A DNA stretch of 64,000 nt from Cladosporium sp. IMV 00045. Its lineage: Eukaryota; Ascomycota; Dothideomycetes; Cladosporiales; Cladosporiaceae. Under the pieces are notes generated by a model, which worked only from the letters and a program-made list of their open reading frames with translations, ran no database searches and was not told the DNA's origin. Positions 54,765-64,000 of the stretch are shown here, piece by piece. The number at the start of each line of letters is the position of its first letter. Position 1 is the first letter of the stretch. The stretch is taken from assembly GCA_001931905.2 (NCBI GenBank), contig MSJI02000840.1:18375-82374 (forward strand), written 5' to 3'. The position numbers and the translations under genes were made by a program.

Positions 54765-56206
54765 GATGGTGAGGTGGCGAATGGAAGATGAAAGAAATGT
54801 GTTGTTCTACTACACTCACATGTGTTCTCAACTAACATTTTCGATGTTGTTCGGAAGTCGTACCGTTTGAAGTGATGAAGTTGGGGCGACAAGACCATCA
54901 TGTCCGCGTCATGAAGTTCATCAATCCCATCGACGTCAGCTAGGATCATCAAATCGACCCTTCCAGTGAGATCGCAGAATAATGCGACTCTGACCAGATG
55001 GTCATTCATGATTGTGTGATAAATCCAGCTCCTGATCAGAATAGTTCATTGCTGTCCACATGGATATATCCAAGGTCTTACATGCATCCCAACTGCTGAC
55101 CAAGATCCAGCCAGCCAGCATTGTTTGCCCATGCTGTTGGGCTGACGTTAGGGATTTAGAGCGATTCTCAAAAGTATCATCGCCCCACCCAATAATCGCC
55201 CCTCCCTTGAACGATATCCCGAAGTGCCCTAGGAAAAAGTCCTACGTAGATGGAGTAACAAATTGCTTAGGGTCTACGTTCCGAGGAGTCGACTGCAATT
55301 TGAGTGGTCTGCCTAGTCCAGCCAATTGTTGAGAACGTAAGGTATATAGATCCTGCTCAGTTCTCAACGTTCGCCGTTTCCACTGATTATCAATAACAGG
55401 TATGCACCGTGGTAGAATAATCAAAGAGCGCGACCTGCCAATGTATTCAATTCTAGACCCGGCGGGGCCCGATACATATCCCACAGAGGATAAGTCTCAG
55501 AGAGAGTCATCATCCAGGATCAAGCAATAGTTGCTGCCTGAGACACCACCACCGAAGAGTCGCAGCCTCCACTCACCTACCACGCCATACCTCGAGTCGA
55601 CTCTTCTTCGACAGTGTTAGTCTAGTTCAGTGTTCATTCGGCGGCGCGGTTTCCGTACCAATCTTTTTGTCACCAACAGCTGTTGCTCTTACCGCCCAAA
55701 AGTCGTTCACCATCAGATCATGATCAGCCAGCGATTTGGAATTCATCATTAAATGCCTAGATAATCTTCAGTAACTTTTTACCTCCGAATTAGGGACCTT
55801 GGGGTAATAACTCAGCAATGCGATCGATTCACTCGCCCAATCCGCGGAGTGGGATTCGGACAGCATCGATGCTGGAATGATCTTTCCACTTATTCACCTT
55901 GAAATTTGAACTCACAACACTTTGATTGCCGTGACAGCCGAAAGTTCTATGCAGGAATCACACGGCTGCACAGGTGAGAGAAAAGCATGAGGATCCCATC
56001 GGCATCGGGACCGCTCCTCTGCAGCTGAACGACATCCACCCCGCTCATGCTTCGTAATCGGCCTGACTAAAAGGCTTATACAGTACGACGTTAGCTCATA
56101 TATACGGGCGAGCGCACATCTTCGCCATCAACAGCCTACGAAATCCAGCCGACGAGCCATTGTAAAGATTGAAAACAGACAGTTCACGTATTGGCACGAA
56201 CAAAAC
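54765..56206. promoter_or_regulatory. 1.4-kb divergent promoter region with palindromes
   Basis: Spacer between the SDR (minus) and the MBL-fold gene (plus). There is no convincing ORF. Two perfect palindromes stand 12 bp apart upstream of the MBL gene: tccgcgga (55841-55848) and cagcatcgatgctg (55861-55874). The first contains back-to-back CCG/CGG half-sites typical of Zn2Cys6 dimers. Function is inferred. Confidence 0.35.
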
Positions 56207-57307
56207 ATGGCGAAAGCACAACAGCCTCCAGCGCTCAACATCCCACCCTCGGACTCCACGGTCGAAGTGTCCATCATCGACACGACCGCCCACATCAAAC
56301 TACCAGCGGGAAATTTCATGCAGCCGCCAGTCCCAGGCTATGAGCAATTAGAAGCCTGCTGCTACAGCTTCCTGATCAAGCACAAAAATCCCAGCAAAAA
56401 CTCCAAACACGACACTCTACTCTTCGACCTCGGCGTGCGCAAAGACTGGGAAAATGGACCAACCGCCGTGGCGCAACTGCTCAAGTCAACGCCCGGAGCC
56501 AGCCTCGAGGTCGAGAAAGACGTCGCCACCATCCTGCGCGAGAATGGACAAGCTCTGGAAGACATCGGCGCCATAATCTGGTCGCACTGGCACTTCGACC
56601 ACACAGGCGATCCGTCCACCTTCCCACCCTCAACAGACCTCATAGTCGGACCAGGCTTCAAGGAGAACTTCTCGCCCGCCTTCCCTACAGCCCCCGACGC
56701 CCCCGTGGACGAGCGCTCATGGCAAGGCCGAGAATTGCAAGAAATCGACTTCTCCGCCAAGGGCCAGGACTTGCGAATCGGCAAATTCAACGCCCTCGAC
56801 TTCTACGGCGACGGCAGCTTCTACCTCCTCGACACGCCGGGCCACGCGGTGGGCCACCTGTGCGCCCTGGCGAGGACGACCGCCAACCCGCCGACGTTCA
56901 TGTTCCTGGGCGGCGACATCGCGCATCACGGGGGCGAGTTTCGTCCGACGCAGTACCTGCCCCTGCCGGATGCGATCAAACCCAACCCGCTCGAAGCGCC
57001 GTTCGCGAACGCGACGAGCGCGTGCCCCGGAGAGATTTTCCAGGCGATTCATCCGAAGAGCAGCAAGACGGAGCCTTTCTTCGCGCCGGCGGGAGCGGTG
57101 CATAAGGACGACAAGGAGGCGAAGAGGAGCATTGATAAGATGACGGAGTTTGACGCTTATGAGGATGTCTTCTCGGTGATTGCGCATGATTCGAGTTTGT
57201 TTGATGTTGTGGAGTTTTATCCCAAGAGGGCGAATGAGTGGCAGGCTAAGGGGTGGGAGAAGGAGGGGAGGTGGAGGTTTTTGAGGAGTTTTGAGACGAA
57301 GGGCTAA
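56207..57307 (+). CDS. Metallo-beta-lactamase-fold hydrolase
   Basis: An intronless 366-aa MBL-superfamily hydrolase of the type that includes N-acyl-homoserine lactonase-like and other lactone or ester hydrolases. The dizinc motif HxHxDH is clear (IWSHWHFDHTGDPSTF). The downstream metal ligands are in LLDTPGHAVGHLCAL (His) and FMFLGGDIAHHGGEF (Asp), and a late His occurs in VFSVIAHDSSLFDVVEF. There is no signal peptide, so it is probably cytosolic. Cysteines at ACCYS and SACPG are not part of the metal site. Reaction unknown; detoxification of lactone-type metabolites is a reasonable guess. Confidence 0.85.
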   Translation: MAKAQQPPALNIPPSDSTVEVSIIDTTAHIKLPAGNFMQPPVPGYEQLEACCYSFLIKHKNPSKNSKHDTLLFDLGVRKDWENGPTAVAQLLKSTPGASLEVEKDVATILRENGQALEDIGAIIWSHWHFDHTGDPSTFPPSTDLIVGPGFKENFSPAFPTAPDAPVDERSWQGRELQEIDFSAKGQDLRIGKFNALDFYGDGSFYLLDTPGHAVGHLCALARTTANPPTFMFLGGDIAHHGGEFRPTQYLPLPDAIKPNPLEAPFANATSACPGEIFQAIHPKSSKTEPFFAPAGAVHKDDKEAKRSIDKMTEFDAYEDVFSVIAHDSSLFDVVEFYPKRANEWQAKGWEKEGRWRFLRSFETKG

Positions 57308-57482
57308 TGAATGGTTGTGTGCAAGGTAATGAGGACCGAGCGTGTCATTTGTTGGGCGATGCTGGTGGATGAAATTCTAAGTCCGTGTCTAGATTAACTC
57401 CTTCGTTCCTGCTATGCTCTGAATTCATTAGTCCTTCGGTGAATCCAAAATAGCGAGCTGCTGTAATTCACCGCTCCTTCGT

Positions 57483-58164
57483 CTACATCTCACCACACTG
57501 GGCAATCGTCACATCCTGCACAGGCTTCTCGTCCCTCGTGCGGACATTCTCAATCTTGCGCACAACATCCATGCCCTCGATGACCTTGCCAAAAACCACG
57601 TGCTTGCCGTTCAAATGGGGCGCGGGAGCGGTGAGGATGAAGAATTGGCAGCCGTTGGTGTTTGGGCCTGAGTTCTGTTGGAGAAGAGATTTGTTAGCAT
57701 CAGATTCTCGTGTTCATCTCACCGACCGATCGAGTCGACCGAGACGAGAGAAAACAATTGCCACTCGAAATGGAACTTCGCGAAAATAAGAGAAAAAGAC
57801 TCCCAAGCCAACAACATACCGCCATACTCAAAACCCCCGCCTCATCATGCCTCCTCCTCAACCCCTCCCCCTCATCCGCAAAGCTCCTCGTGCCATAAAC
57901 GCTTGCACTCCCCGTACCATCGCCATTAATAAAATCACCCCCCTGCACCATGAAATCCTTAATCACACGGTGGAAGCGGGCGCCCTTGTAGCCCTGCGGG
58001 CGGCCGAGGTGGTTGCGCGTCTCGCCGGTGCAGAATTGGCGGAAGTTCTCGGCGGTGCGCGGGACGGCGTCGGCGTGCAGCTGCATTTTGATGCGGCCCA
58101 GGGGTTCGCCGCCCAGGGTTATGTCGAAGAAGACGGTGGGGTTGGGGGTGGTGGGTGTTGTCAT
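57483..58164 (-). CDS. Cyclophilin H-type peptidyl-prolyl isomerase
   Basis: A cyclophilin closest to PPIH/USA-CyP, the spliceosomal peptidyl-prolyl cis-trans isomerase bound to U4/U6. Exons 58164-57820 and 57674-57483 give 178 aa. Active-site residues are in [18 protein letters not shown] (the FHR-...-Q block), and the second exon supplies [20 protein letters not shown] and [18 protein letters not shown]. It ends [10 protein letters not shown]. The loop after FADEG is a little longer than usual ([17 protein letters not shown]), where animal PPIH has a shorter version. There is no targeting signal, so it is cytosolic or nuclear. Confidence 0.9.
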
Positions 58165-59048
58165 TTTTTTTTTGTTGCTGGTGTTGGTCGTGGCAGTTGG
58201 ATGTGTGAGAGGTGAGGTTGGGATGATGATGGATATTGCGGAGAGTAGCTAGGTCGGTAGTATTTTTCAGATTTTATGCAGGCGTGATTCTATTGATGAT
58301 GTTCGCGTGGGTTATCGTTGGTAGAGAGGTGGCGTTTTGGTGTAGACTGCTTCAAAACGAAAGAAGTGAAGTTGCAGATTGGATTTCAGCGCCGGCTATA
58401 GGCAGATGGAGGCTTCTGAATTCGACATTCTATCTCACAGCGATGACTTGATCTTTGCAGCGACTAATAATGTTGTAATCAGACATTCGAGTATTGTGAC
58501 GATGATCTCCCCGAGCACGTGACGCTTCCTTTGACTGAAAGTGTTCTGGTGTTCAAAGCACGACATGTCTGAACGTCCGTGATCTTACATGCGCAAATCG
58601 CGCCTATATCATTACTCAAATCACGATGTTTCGACCCACACTTACATAACTGCGCCCAACGTTTCGACCGCTGAAAGATTCTCAGTCTCAGGTATTTACG
58701 GTCGGCACAGAGAGCTTGCTATTGTTTGGAGACGAACGTCTGAGAACACGGATAAAGAATTGTGCGGAATTTTTTATTTTGATGTCATAGCTAACGTGAA
58801 TACGCCCCCGTCATGCAAAATTTTGTTTTGGTCATAAGCACAAAAGGCCCCAAATAGTAGTAGGGCGCAAGCACGCTCAATCATCACGGCCAGGATATTT
58901 TCGTAGCGCAGCGATGCAAGAGAAGAGTGACAGAAAACTCGCCACCACTCTTTCCCTTCTTTGTCCGCAGCGCTCCTGGCCGGCAGCAAGGCATGGCTCC
59001 AAATGCTCTCAACATCCGAGTGAATACACAAGAGAGATATCCACCCGC
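58165..59048. other. Intergenic, no gene seen
   Basis: Cyclophilin promoter and 3' region of eIF1A. AT-richer in the middle; no coding signal. Confidence 0.45.
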
Positions 59049-59684
59049 TCAAATGTCGTCAACGTCGATCTCGCCGTCGCTCGAGCTGTCGTCCTCGCCG
59101 AAGTCGAAGCCGATGCCGCCCTCCTCCTCGCCGCCGTAGGTGTCGGTCTCGTTGATCTTGGCGGTCTCGGGCAGCTCGCCGTAGGCCTTGAGCGAGCGGG
59201 CCTCGTCGGCGGAGTACTTGAGGATGACGTCGCCCTTCTCGTCCTGGTATTCACGGAGGGAGAGGAGGATGATGTCGCCCTGGTTGATCCAGACCTTCTT
59301 TCGGAGCTTGCCGCGGATGTGTGCGAGACGTTTGCTGCCGTCGAAGCAGGCGGCCTCGAGGCGGCCGTTACCGAGCATCTTCACGACCTGGGCATACTCT
59401 ATGGGAAGGGAGGTGTTAGTTGGGTGTCTGTCTTGTGACATGGCGGGGTCGATCGCGACGGCGACGAAGATGACTTACCCTGACCCTCCTCCTTGAAGGT
59501 AAGCTCACGCTTCTCGTTGTCGTTCTCGTTCTTTCCTCTTCTGCGGTTCTTACCGCCCTGTACGTGAAGGTGTCAGTCAGTATGGGTGCGCTGGTGTCAT
59601 GTGTGGTGGTCGTCTTTGGCGGGCGGGATGGGGATGATGGCGGGGTATTGTTGGATGACGCACCTTTCCCTTGTTCTTGGGCAT
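59049..59684 (-). CDS. tif11: Translation initiation factor eIF1A
   Basis: Cytosolic initiation factor that helps 43S scanning and start-codon choice. Three exons, 59684-59664, 59557-59479 and 59398-59049, give 149 aa. The basic N-terminal tail ([20 protein letters not shown]) is split after codon 7. The S1-like OB fold holds the canonical [20 protein letters not shown], then [19 protein letters not shown] and [19 protein letters not shown]. The C-terminal acidic tail ends [12 protein letters not shown], the eIF5B-binding motif. The 7-codon first exon and spliced frame match the family exactly. Confidence 0.95.
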
Positions 59685-60574
59685 GGCGACGAATTAGCCA
59701 GTGACAGGAGTATGGCAGTGCGGCTTCGTTGCCTGTGTGGGAGAGTAGGAAGAAGGTAGGGTGGTGGTGGTGGTAGGTTTGTGGGAGAGCGGTGGTGGGT
59801 GGATGTGGTGGAAAGTGGGTTGCAAAGGCGGGTTGGAATACTGGCTGGCCCTAGGGAAGTATGACACACACAGCAAAGAAGTGGTCCCGCTTGCATGTGC
59901 GCGCGACACACACGACTTCGCTCCCAACCGCGGGGGGAAATTTCAGTGAGATTCGAACAAAGAGAGGAGAGAAACCTGGAGTGCCTGAGGCTCGACTTCT
60001 TCCACGTCTGCTAAGCGCCAACGCTGGTGGACTACCTCACTACACCCTAGCCACCTGCTCGCCCAATCACCAATCACACCTCATCCACAAGTAAAGTACC
60101 GAGCTACATACCAATCACTGCCACTCTGGACGCCCATCCTCCAGATGATCGCCTGCTATTCCGACACAACTAGCAAACTCCAAACATCCTCTCACTCCTC
60201 CACCAACACCACCACCTTCGAGCGAGCCGCTCCATCTCCCTCCGACAACCCTCACAACGGCCTCCTCATCAACCCCGCGCCCCACCGCTCGCACCACCGC
60301 CCACCCTAATAACACCAACACCTCCCTGCCCTCTATCAGCGGCACCACTATAGTTGCTCCCGCCTCTTCCTCCTCGCCCCTGACAATCGCCTCCCAACTC
60401 ACCACCTCGCGCGACATCCTCTGGGATCCCAAGTACACCCGCAAGGAGCCTCACCAGATCCGCTTGCATCCCACCCACGTCGGCACTCATACCGTAGATT
60501 CCCTCACCGCGGGCCAGCGGACGGATAGTAATATTAGCGTTCGCTCGCTCGGAGGAGGACACAGGACCGAAGCA
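59685..60574. promoter_or_regulatory. Divergent promoter of eIF1A and Pho85-type kinase
   Basis: 890 bp between two divergent start codons. Positions 59755-59815 hold many GGTGG/GTGGG runs on the plus strand (G-rich, quadruplex-capable). 60170-60330 is strongly C-rich. An in-frame upstream extension of the kinase frame (60464-60574) is probably 5' UTR. Confidence 0.4.
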
Positions 60575-61621
60575 ATGGACAAGCGCCATCCCAGTAGTTT
60601 TCAGCAGCTTGAGAAGTTGGGTGAGGGCACATACGCTACGGTACGTTTGCTATCTTGAGGATGTCATGAGTGAGTCGCGCCAATTCTGACGGTCTCCCAG
60701 GTATTCAAAGGCCGCAATGGGCAAACCGGCGCGTTCGTAGCGCTCAAGGAAATTCACCTTGACAGCGAGGAAGGAACGCCTAGCACGGCCATCCGTGAGA
60801 TCTCGCTTATGAAAGAGCTCAAGCACGAGAACATTGTCAGCCTGTACGATGTCATCCACACCGAGAACAAGCTCATGCTCGTCTTCGAGTACATGGACAA
60901 GGATCTGAAGAAGTACATGGATTCCTACACAAACACCTCCACCGGCGTGCGCGGCTCGCTGGAGCCCGCGACCATCAAGAGCTTCATGTGGCAGCTGCTG
61001 CGCGGGATAGCATTCTGCCACGACAACCGTGTCCTCCACCGCGACCTGAAGCCCCAGAACTTGCTTATTAACAACCATGGCCAGCTCAAGCTCGCCGATT
61101 TCGGTCTCGCCCGCGCCTTCGGCATCCCGGTCAACACCTTCTCAAACGAAGTCGTCACGCTCTGGTACCGCGCACCCGACGTCCTCCTCGGCAGCCGCAC
61201 CTACAATACCAGCATCGACATCTGGAGCGCCGGCTGCATCATGGCGGAGATGTTCACGGGCCGCCCCCTCTTCCCCGGCACGACGAACGAAGACCAGCTC
61301 CTCAAAATCTTCCGCCTGATGGGCACGCCCAGCGAGCGGTCCTGGCCGGGCATCAGCGCTTTCCCCGAGTACAAGCCCACGTGGCCCGTCTACGCCACGC
61401 AGGAGCTGCGCGCCATCCTCCCACAAGTCGACAACCTTGGTTTGCAGCTGCTGGGCCAGATGCTGCAGATGCGGCCCGAGATGCGCTGCTCCGCCCACCA
61501 GGCGCTGGCGCACCCGTGGTTCGCGGAGCTGAACGCTAGAAGCGGCGCTTCTTCGCAGGGAAACTACGGCGCGGCACCCGTGCAGGGCGTCGTTGGCGGT
61601 CAGCAGCAGAGGGTCTACTAG
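60575..61621 (+). CDS. Pho85-type cyclin-dependent kinase
   Basis: Ser/Thr CDK of the Pho85/PhoA class (phosphate and nutrient signalling, morphogenesis) with cyclin partners encoded elsewhere. Exons 60575-60640 and 60701-61621 give 328 aa. Hallmarks in order: glycine loop [13 protein letters not shown] (split by the intron), ATP Lys in [10 protein letters not shown], cyclin-binding helix [16 protein letters not shown] (PSTAIRE), catalytic loop [33 protein letters not shown] with the activation segment, and CDK-type [14 protein letters not shown]. The short Gly/Gln-rich tail ends in VY. All kinase residues are intact. Confidence 0.95.
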
Positions 61622-62411
61622 TTGAGGAGTCGAGCGCGCTGATGTGTTTTCTTCTGGCGATGGGTTGTTGGGGGTTTATGCATTGTTTCTCTGAGATGGG
61701 ATTGAGCATTGGCGTTTTTTATGGCTGGGGTATGGAATGGAAAATGCGAATGGTAACCTACGTATTGCTCTGACGATGGGTATGAATTCAACGTATGACG
61801 GGAGAAAGGTGGTAGGGTGAATTGAATTCCCTTCAATTGTGTTCCAGCAATGACTCAACGTGACACAGTACCTTTCCGAGAGATCACATGGTTTCTGAAT
61901 CGTACGCAGCCTCAGCAAAAGGCTCAATCTGTAATTTTTGCTCCAAAACCAAAGACTTTCGGTCACCACAAAAGGAAATTTGGGACAAAAGACCAGAACG
62001 AGTCGCTAAAGCAGAGAGGAAAAAAAAAGCATTCACGATGAATGCTGAAACTGAGCGCGAAGTTGACTCACAGCCGTCACCTTACGCAACAAGCGCGGCG
62101 GCTGGGAGAAGTTTCCGAGAGGCTGAGTGGAGGAAGCAGGCACGAGCGCTACATCAATCGAATCGTCTTCGCACGTGGCGCCGTTGTGACGATTGTTGAC
62201 CGTGGTCGGGGCTGATGGAAGAACATTCGATTTCTCGTTGGCCTTGCGGATTCCGGCGTGCAAGTTTCGGGGGATCAGAGCATAATCCGAATGAGACAGC
62301 GTTAAAGGCTCTCTGCCTTCTTTCGTGGAAATGAGGCTCGGTTCGCCCCCTGACGAATCGGCTGGGCCGCTGACGATCTCAGAAAGCTCTTCTCCAGATC
62401 GCTCATCCTCT
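61622..62411. other. Intergenic or 3' region, uncertain ORF
   Basis: 3' flank of the kinase. A 135-codon minus-strand frame (62033-62440) is Ser/Glu-rich and might be an alternative C-terminal extension of the next gene, but its junction is not convincing. Poly-purine near 62010-62030. Confidence 0.35.
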
Positions 62412-64000
62412 TTAGCCTGAGTAGAGGACATCCTCTGCAAATGCCTTGAGATCTGCTGAGTGGTGCTCTGGGTTGATTCTCGGCGCTTCTTAATACGATT
62501 AGAGACGCAAGGGAAGATGACAGCGCCCCTGGAGTATTTTCCACGAGGCGCTGGTCTTCTTCTCTACTGTTTTCTTGGCGGTCAGAAGCTGGATAGAACT
62601 TTCAATCGTGGGCTTGTTCTCATTCGGGAAAAGCTCTATGTTCCAGTTGCGAGGACATAGTAGGAGACGCATTGCCTCTCTGGGGCCCCCTTTTGATCGT
62701 TGGGCATGCTCGAAAGAATTGATGAGGTTCGCACGAGGGTCAGTACACGTGAAGTCTGCCATCTCAGAGCTGAGCCAGGCTCTACATATATGTAGTAGAG
62801 CAGAAGGGCCGTCAAGAAGCCAAGCCTGTCTGTCATTAGGATCGTAGAAGAGCACAGTCCAGTCCGCAGCTGCAGCAACGCGTTCTCGGGCAGAGCGAGA
62901 GTCATGCAATGTGGGCGCAATGTTCTTCTTTCCAGGTACAAACGTTATGCCCATGGACAAGATCTTGCTAATTCCGATCGGAACACTTCCGACGACGAGC
63001 ATGGGTGGCTTATCTGGAAACTGGCCGGTAGCACCGATATCGTAGTTGGCCTCCGCTGTCCCTAGACGCTCGTCAGTTTAATTTCGAAACAAAGTCAATT
63101 TCACACCCTGTCTTGTGCAACTTGCCTGCAAGCACGTCGACTGACGGAGTCCAACCGACGATGTGACGGCCCATTTGTAGATCTTGTTCACCAACTTGCA
63201 TTTGCAATCCGGTGACCCTCAAGACTTCATTGTAAGGCATTCGCTTCCGTTCCTTGTCAATGAGAAAGTGCCAGGTGAATAAGTCACCTGCCCTTTTGAC
63301 CAGGGACAAGATCGTACTGAAGCCTTTTAGAACCGTTCTGCCGTAAAAGGACGCCGCGAAGGGCGTCTGAGCCAGTATCGCCATCATGCTGAAGGGCATC
63401 TCTAATCCTGCGTCCACTGCGGAGCGAGGAGCGATAGGATAACCCATTGCAACCACCGGATTGTGAAACATCCCATGCCAACATGTTGATTGCAATTTGC
63501 GTTCAGGGGCAGCGTATGTGTGTGTGACCACACATTTCATCCTGTCAGCTTGCCGTAGCTCAGGCACACAATAAACCAGTTCATCACTTGGTGACGCACG
63601 AACAGCAGTGCTAAGCCAGACGAAGAATGTACAGCTTTCGATCAGAGCTGGAACACTGCCTCGAAGTGTTATCGACATGCTTGAATGGGCCAGCTCTAAT
63701 CCAAGATCCAAGTTTTGGCCAAATACTGGAAAGGAGCCTTCATGTTGTCAGCAGATATCAGAGATTGGGCGTCAGAGATGTGATCACCTCTATGTATGCC
63801 AACCCCACTATCGACGGCACTGGACAGGATTCGCAGTATGCTTGAACCGACGTTAGGCCACATCCTCATCGCGTACTCGCCGCAAGAGAGTGCCTCTACT
63901 TGTTCATCAGCACCACAGATGCAAATGACATCTTGAATGCGGCAAGTTACTGCGTCGTACTGCTCTTGCAGAAACCCAACCGGACTCCAGTCTAGTTCAA
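62412..64000 (-). CDS. Fungal protein of an uncharacterised NLR/HET-associated family, 5' end outside window
   Basis: A multi-exon minus-strand gene that continues beyond the right edge. Exon blocks: about 63985-63790 (WSPVGFLQEQYDAVTCRIQD), 63720-63100 (MFHNPVVAMGYPIAPRSAVD, MPFSMMAILAQTPFAASFYG, TVLKGFSTILSLVKRAGDLF, GRHIVGWTPSVDVLAG) and 63060-62510 (EANYDIGATG, WLLDGPSALLHICRAWLSSE). These are recurrent blocks of a large fungal family with no assigned biochemical role that I recall lying near NACHT/ankyrin and HET genes. A last small exon may end with TAA at 62412 (DLKAFAEDVLYSG). Junctions, start and 3' end are all provisional. Confidence 0.6.

Noticed and set aside
57847..58215. 122-codon plus frame in the cyclophilin gene
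   Set aside because: Antisense of the cyclophilin H first exon.
59755..59815. G-rich tract as a telomere-like or satellite repeat
   Set aside because: The ggtgg units are irregular and do not match TTAGGG. It is better viewed as a biased promoter stretch.

Overview
The window is nuclear DNA of a filamentous ascomycete (Pezizomycotina). A Dothideomycete of the Mycosphaerellales type is my best guess. Most genes carry several 45-115 bp spliceosomal introns with GT..AG ends and CTGAC/CTAAC-like branch sites. The gene content is typical of that group: Zn2Cys6 regulator, CFEM/PTH11-like receptor, HET remnant, secreted GH3/GH43/CE2 enzymes, quercetinase, Fot1/pogo transposon. I found no CRISPR array, operon, rRNA or convincing tRNA. 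Exon junctions were inferred by eye from splice signals and reading-frame phase.

Left part (1-33 kb) is accessory-rich. A nine-exon Zn2Cys6 regulator (1125-4015, -) lies beside a divergent pair: a betaine-aldehyde-type dehydrogenase (4228-5730, -) and a 3-hydroxyisobutyrate-dehydrogenase-like enzyme (6489-7623, +). Their shared promoter has clustered CGG/CCG triplets. Next is a wrecked amino-acid transporter (8658-11546). Its 5' exons run into a 33-bp tandem duplication and a 66-bp scrap matching translation elongation factor 1-alpha. An intact Fot1/pogo-like transposon follows (9513-11349), and the transporter C-terminus resumes immediately after it. A HET-protein C-terminal remnant comes next. 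A GH3 beta-glucosidase-like protein and a secreted quercetin dioxygenase are divergently transcribed from one 1.2-kb promoter, followed by a CFEM-GPCR. Together these three suggest extracellular use and sensing of plant flavonoid glycosides. Further right are a GPI-anchored protein, a two-TM protein, a CorA-like protein, a CE2-like esterase and a PRISE-type reductase.

Middle and right part (33-62 kb) is mostly conserved housekeeping genes: a five-exon MFS transporter with a 15-nt microexon, Sec9-type t-SNARE, U2AF large subunit, Inp2/vezatin-like protein, a TPR-like protein, EMC6, Nop14, a short-chain dehydrogenase, an MBL-fold hydrolase, cyclophilin H, eIF1A and the Pho85-type kinase. Between them are a secreted GH43 enzyme and a 141-aa cysteine-containing small secreted protein. 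The right edge holds a member of a fungal family of unknown function that I recall as common near NLR/HET genes; it runs off the window.

The genes do not form one pathway. The plausible functional groups are (i) regulator + aldehyde dehydrogenase + hydroxyacid dehydrogenase (+ lost transporter), (ii) GH3 + quercetinase + receptor, and (iii) unlinked core genes.
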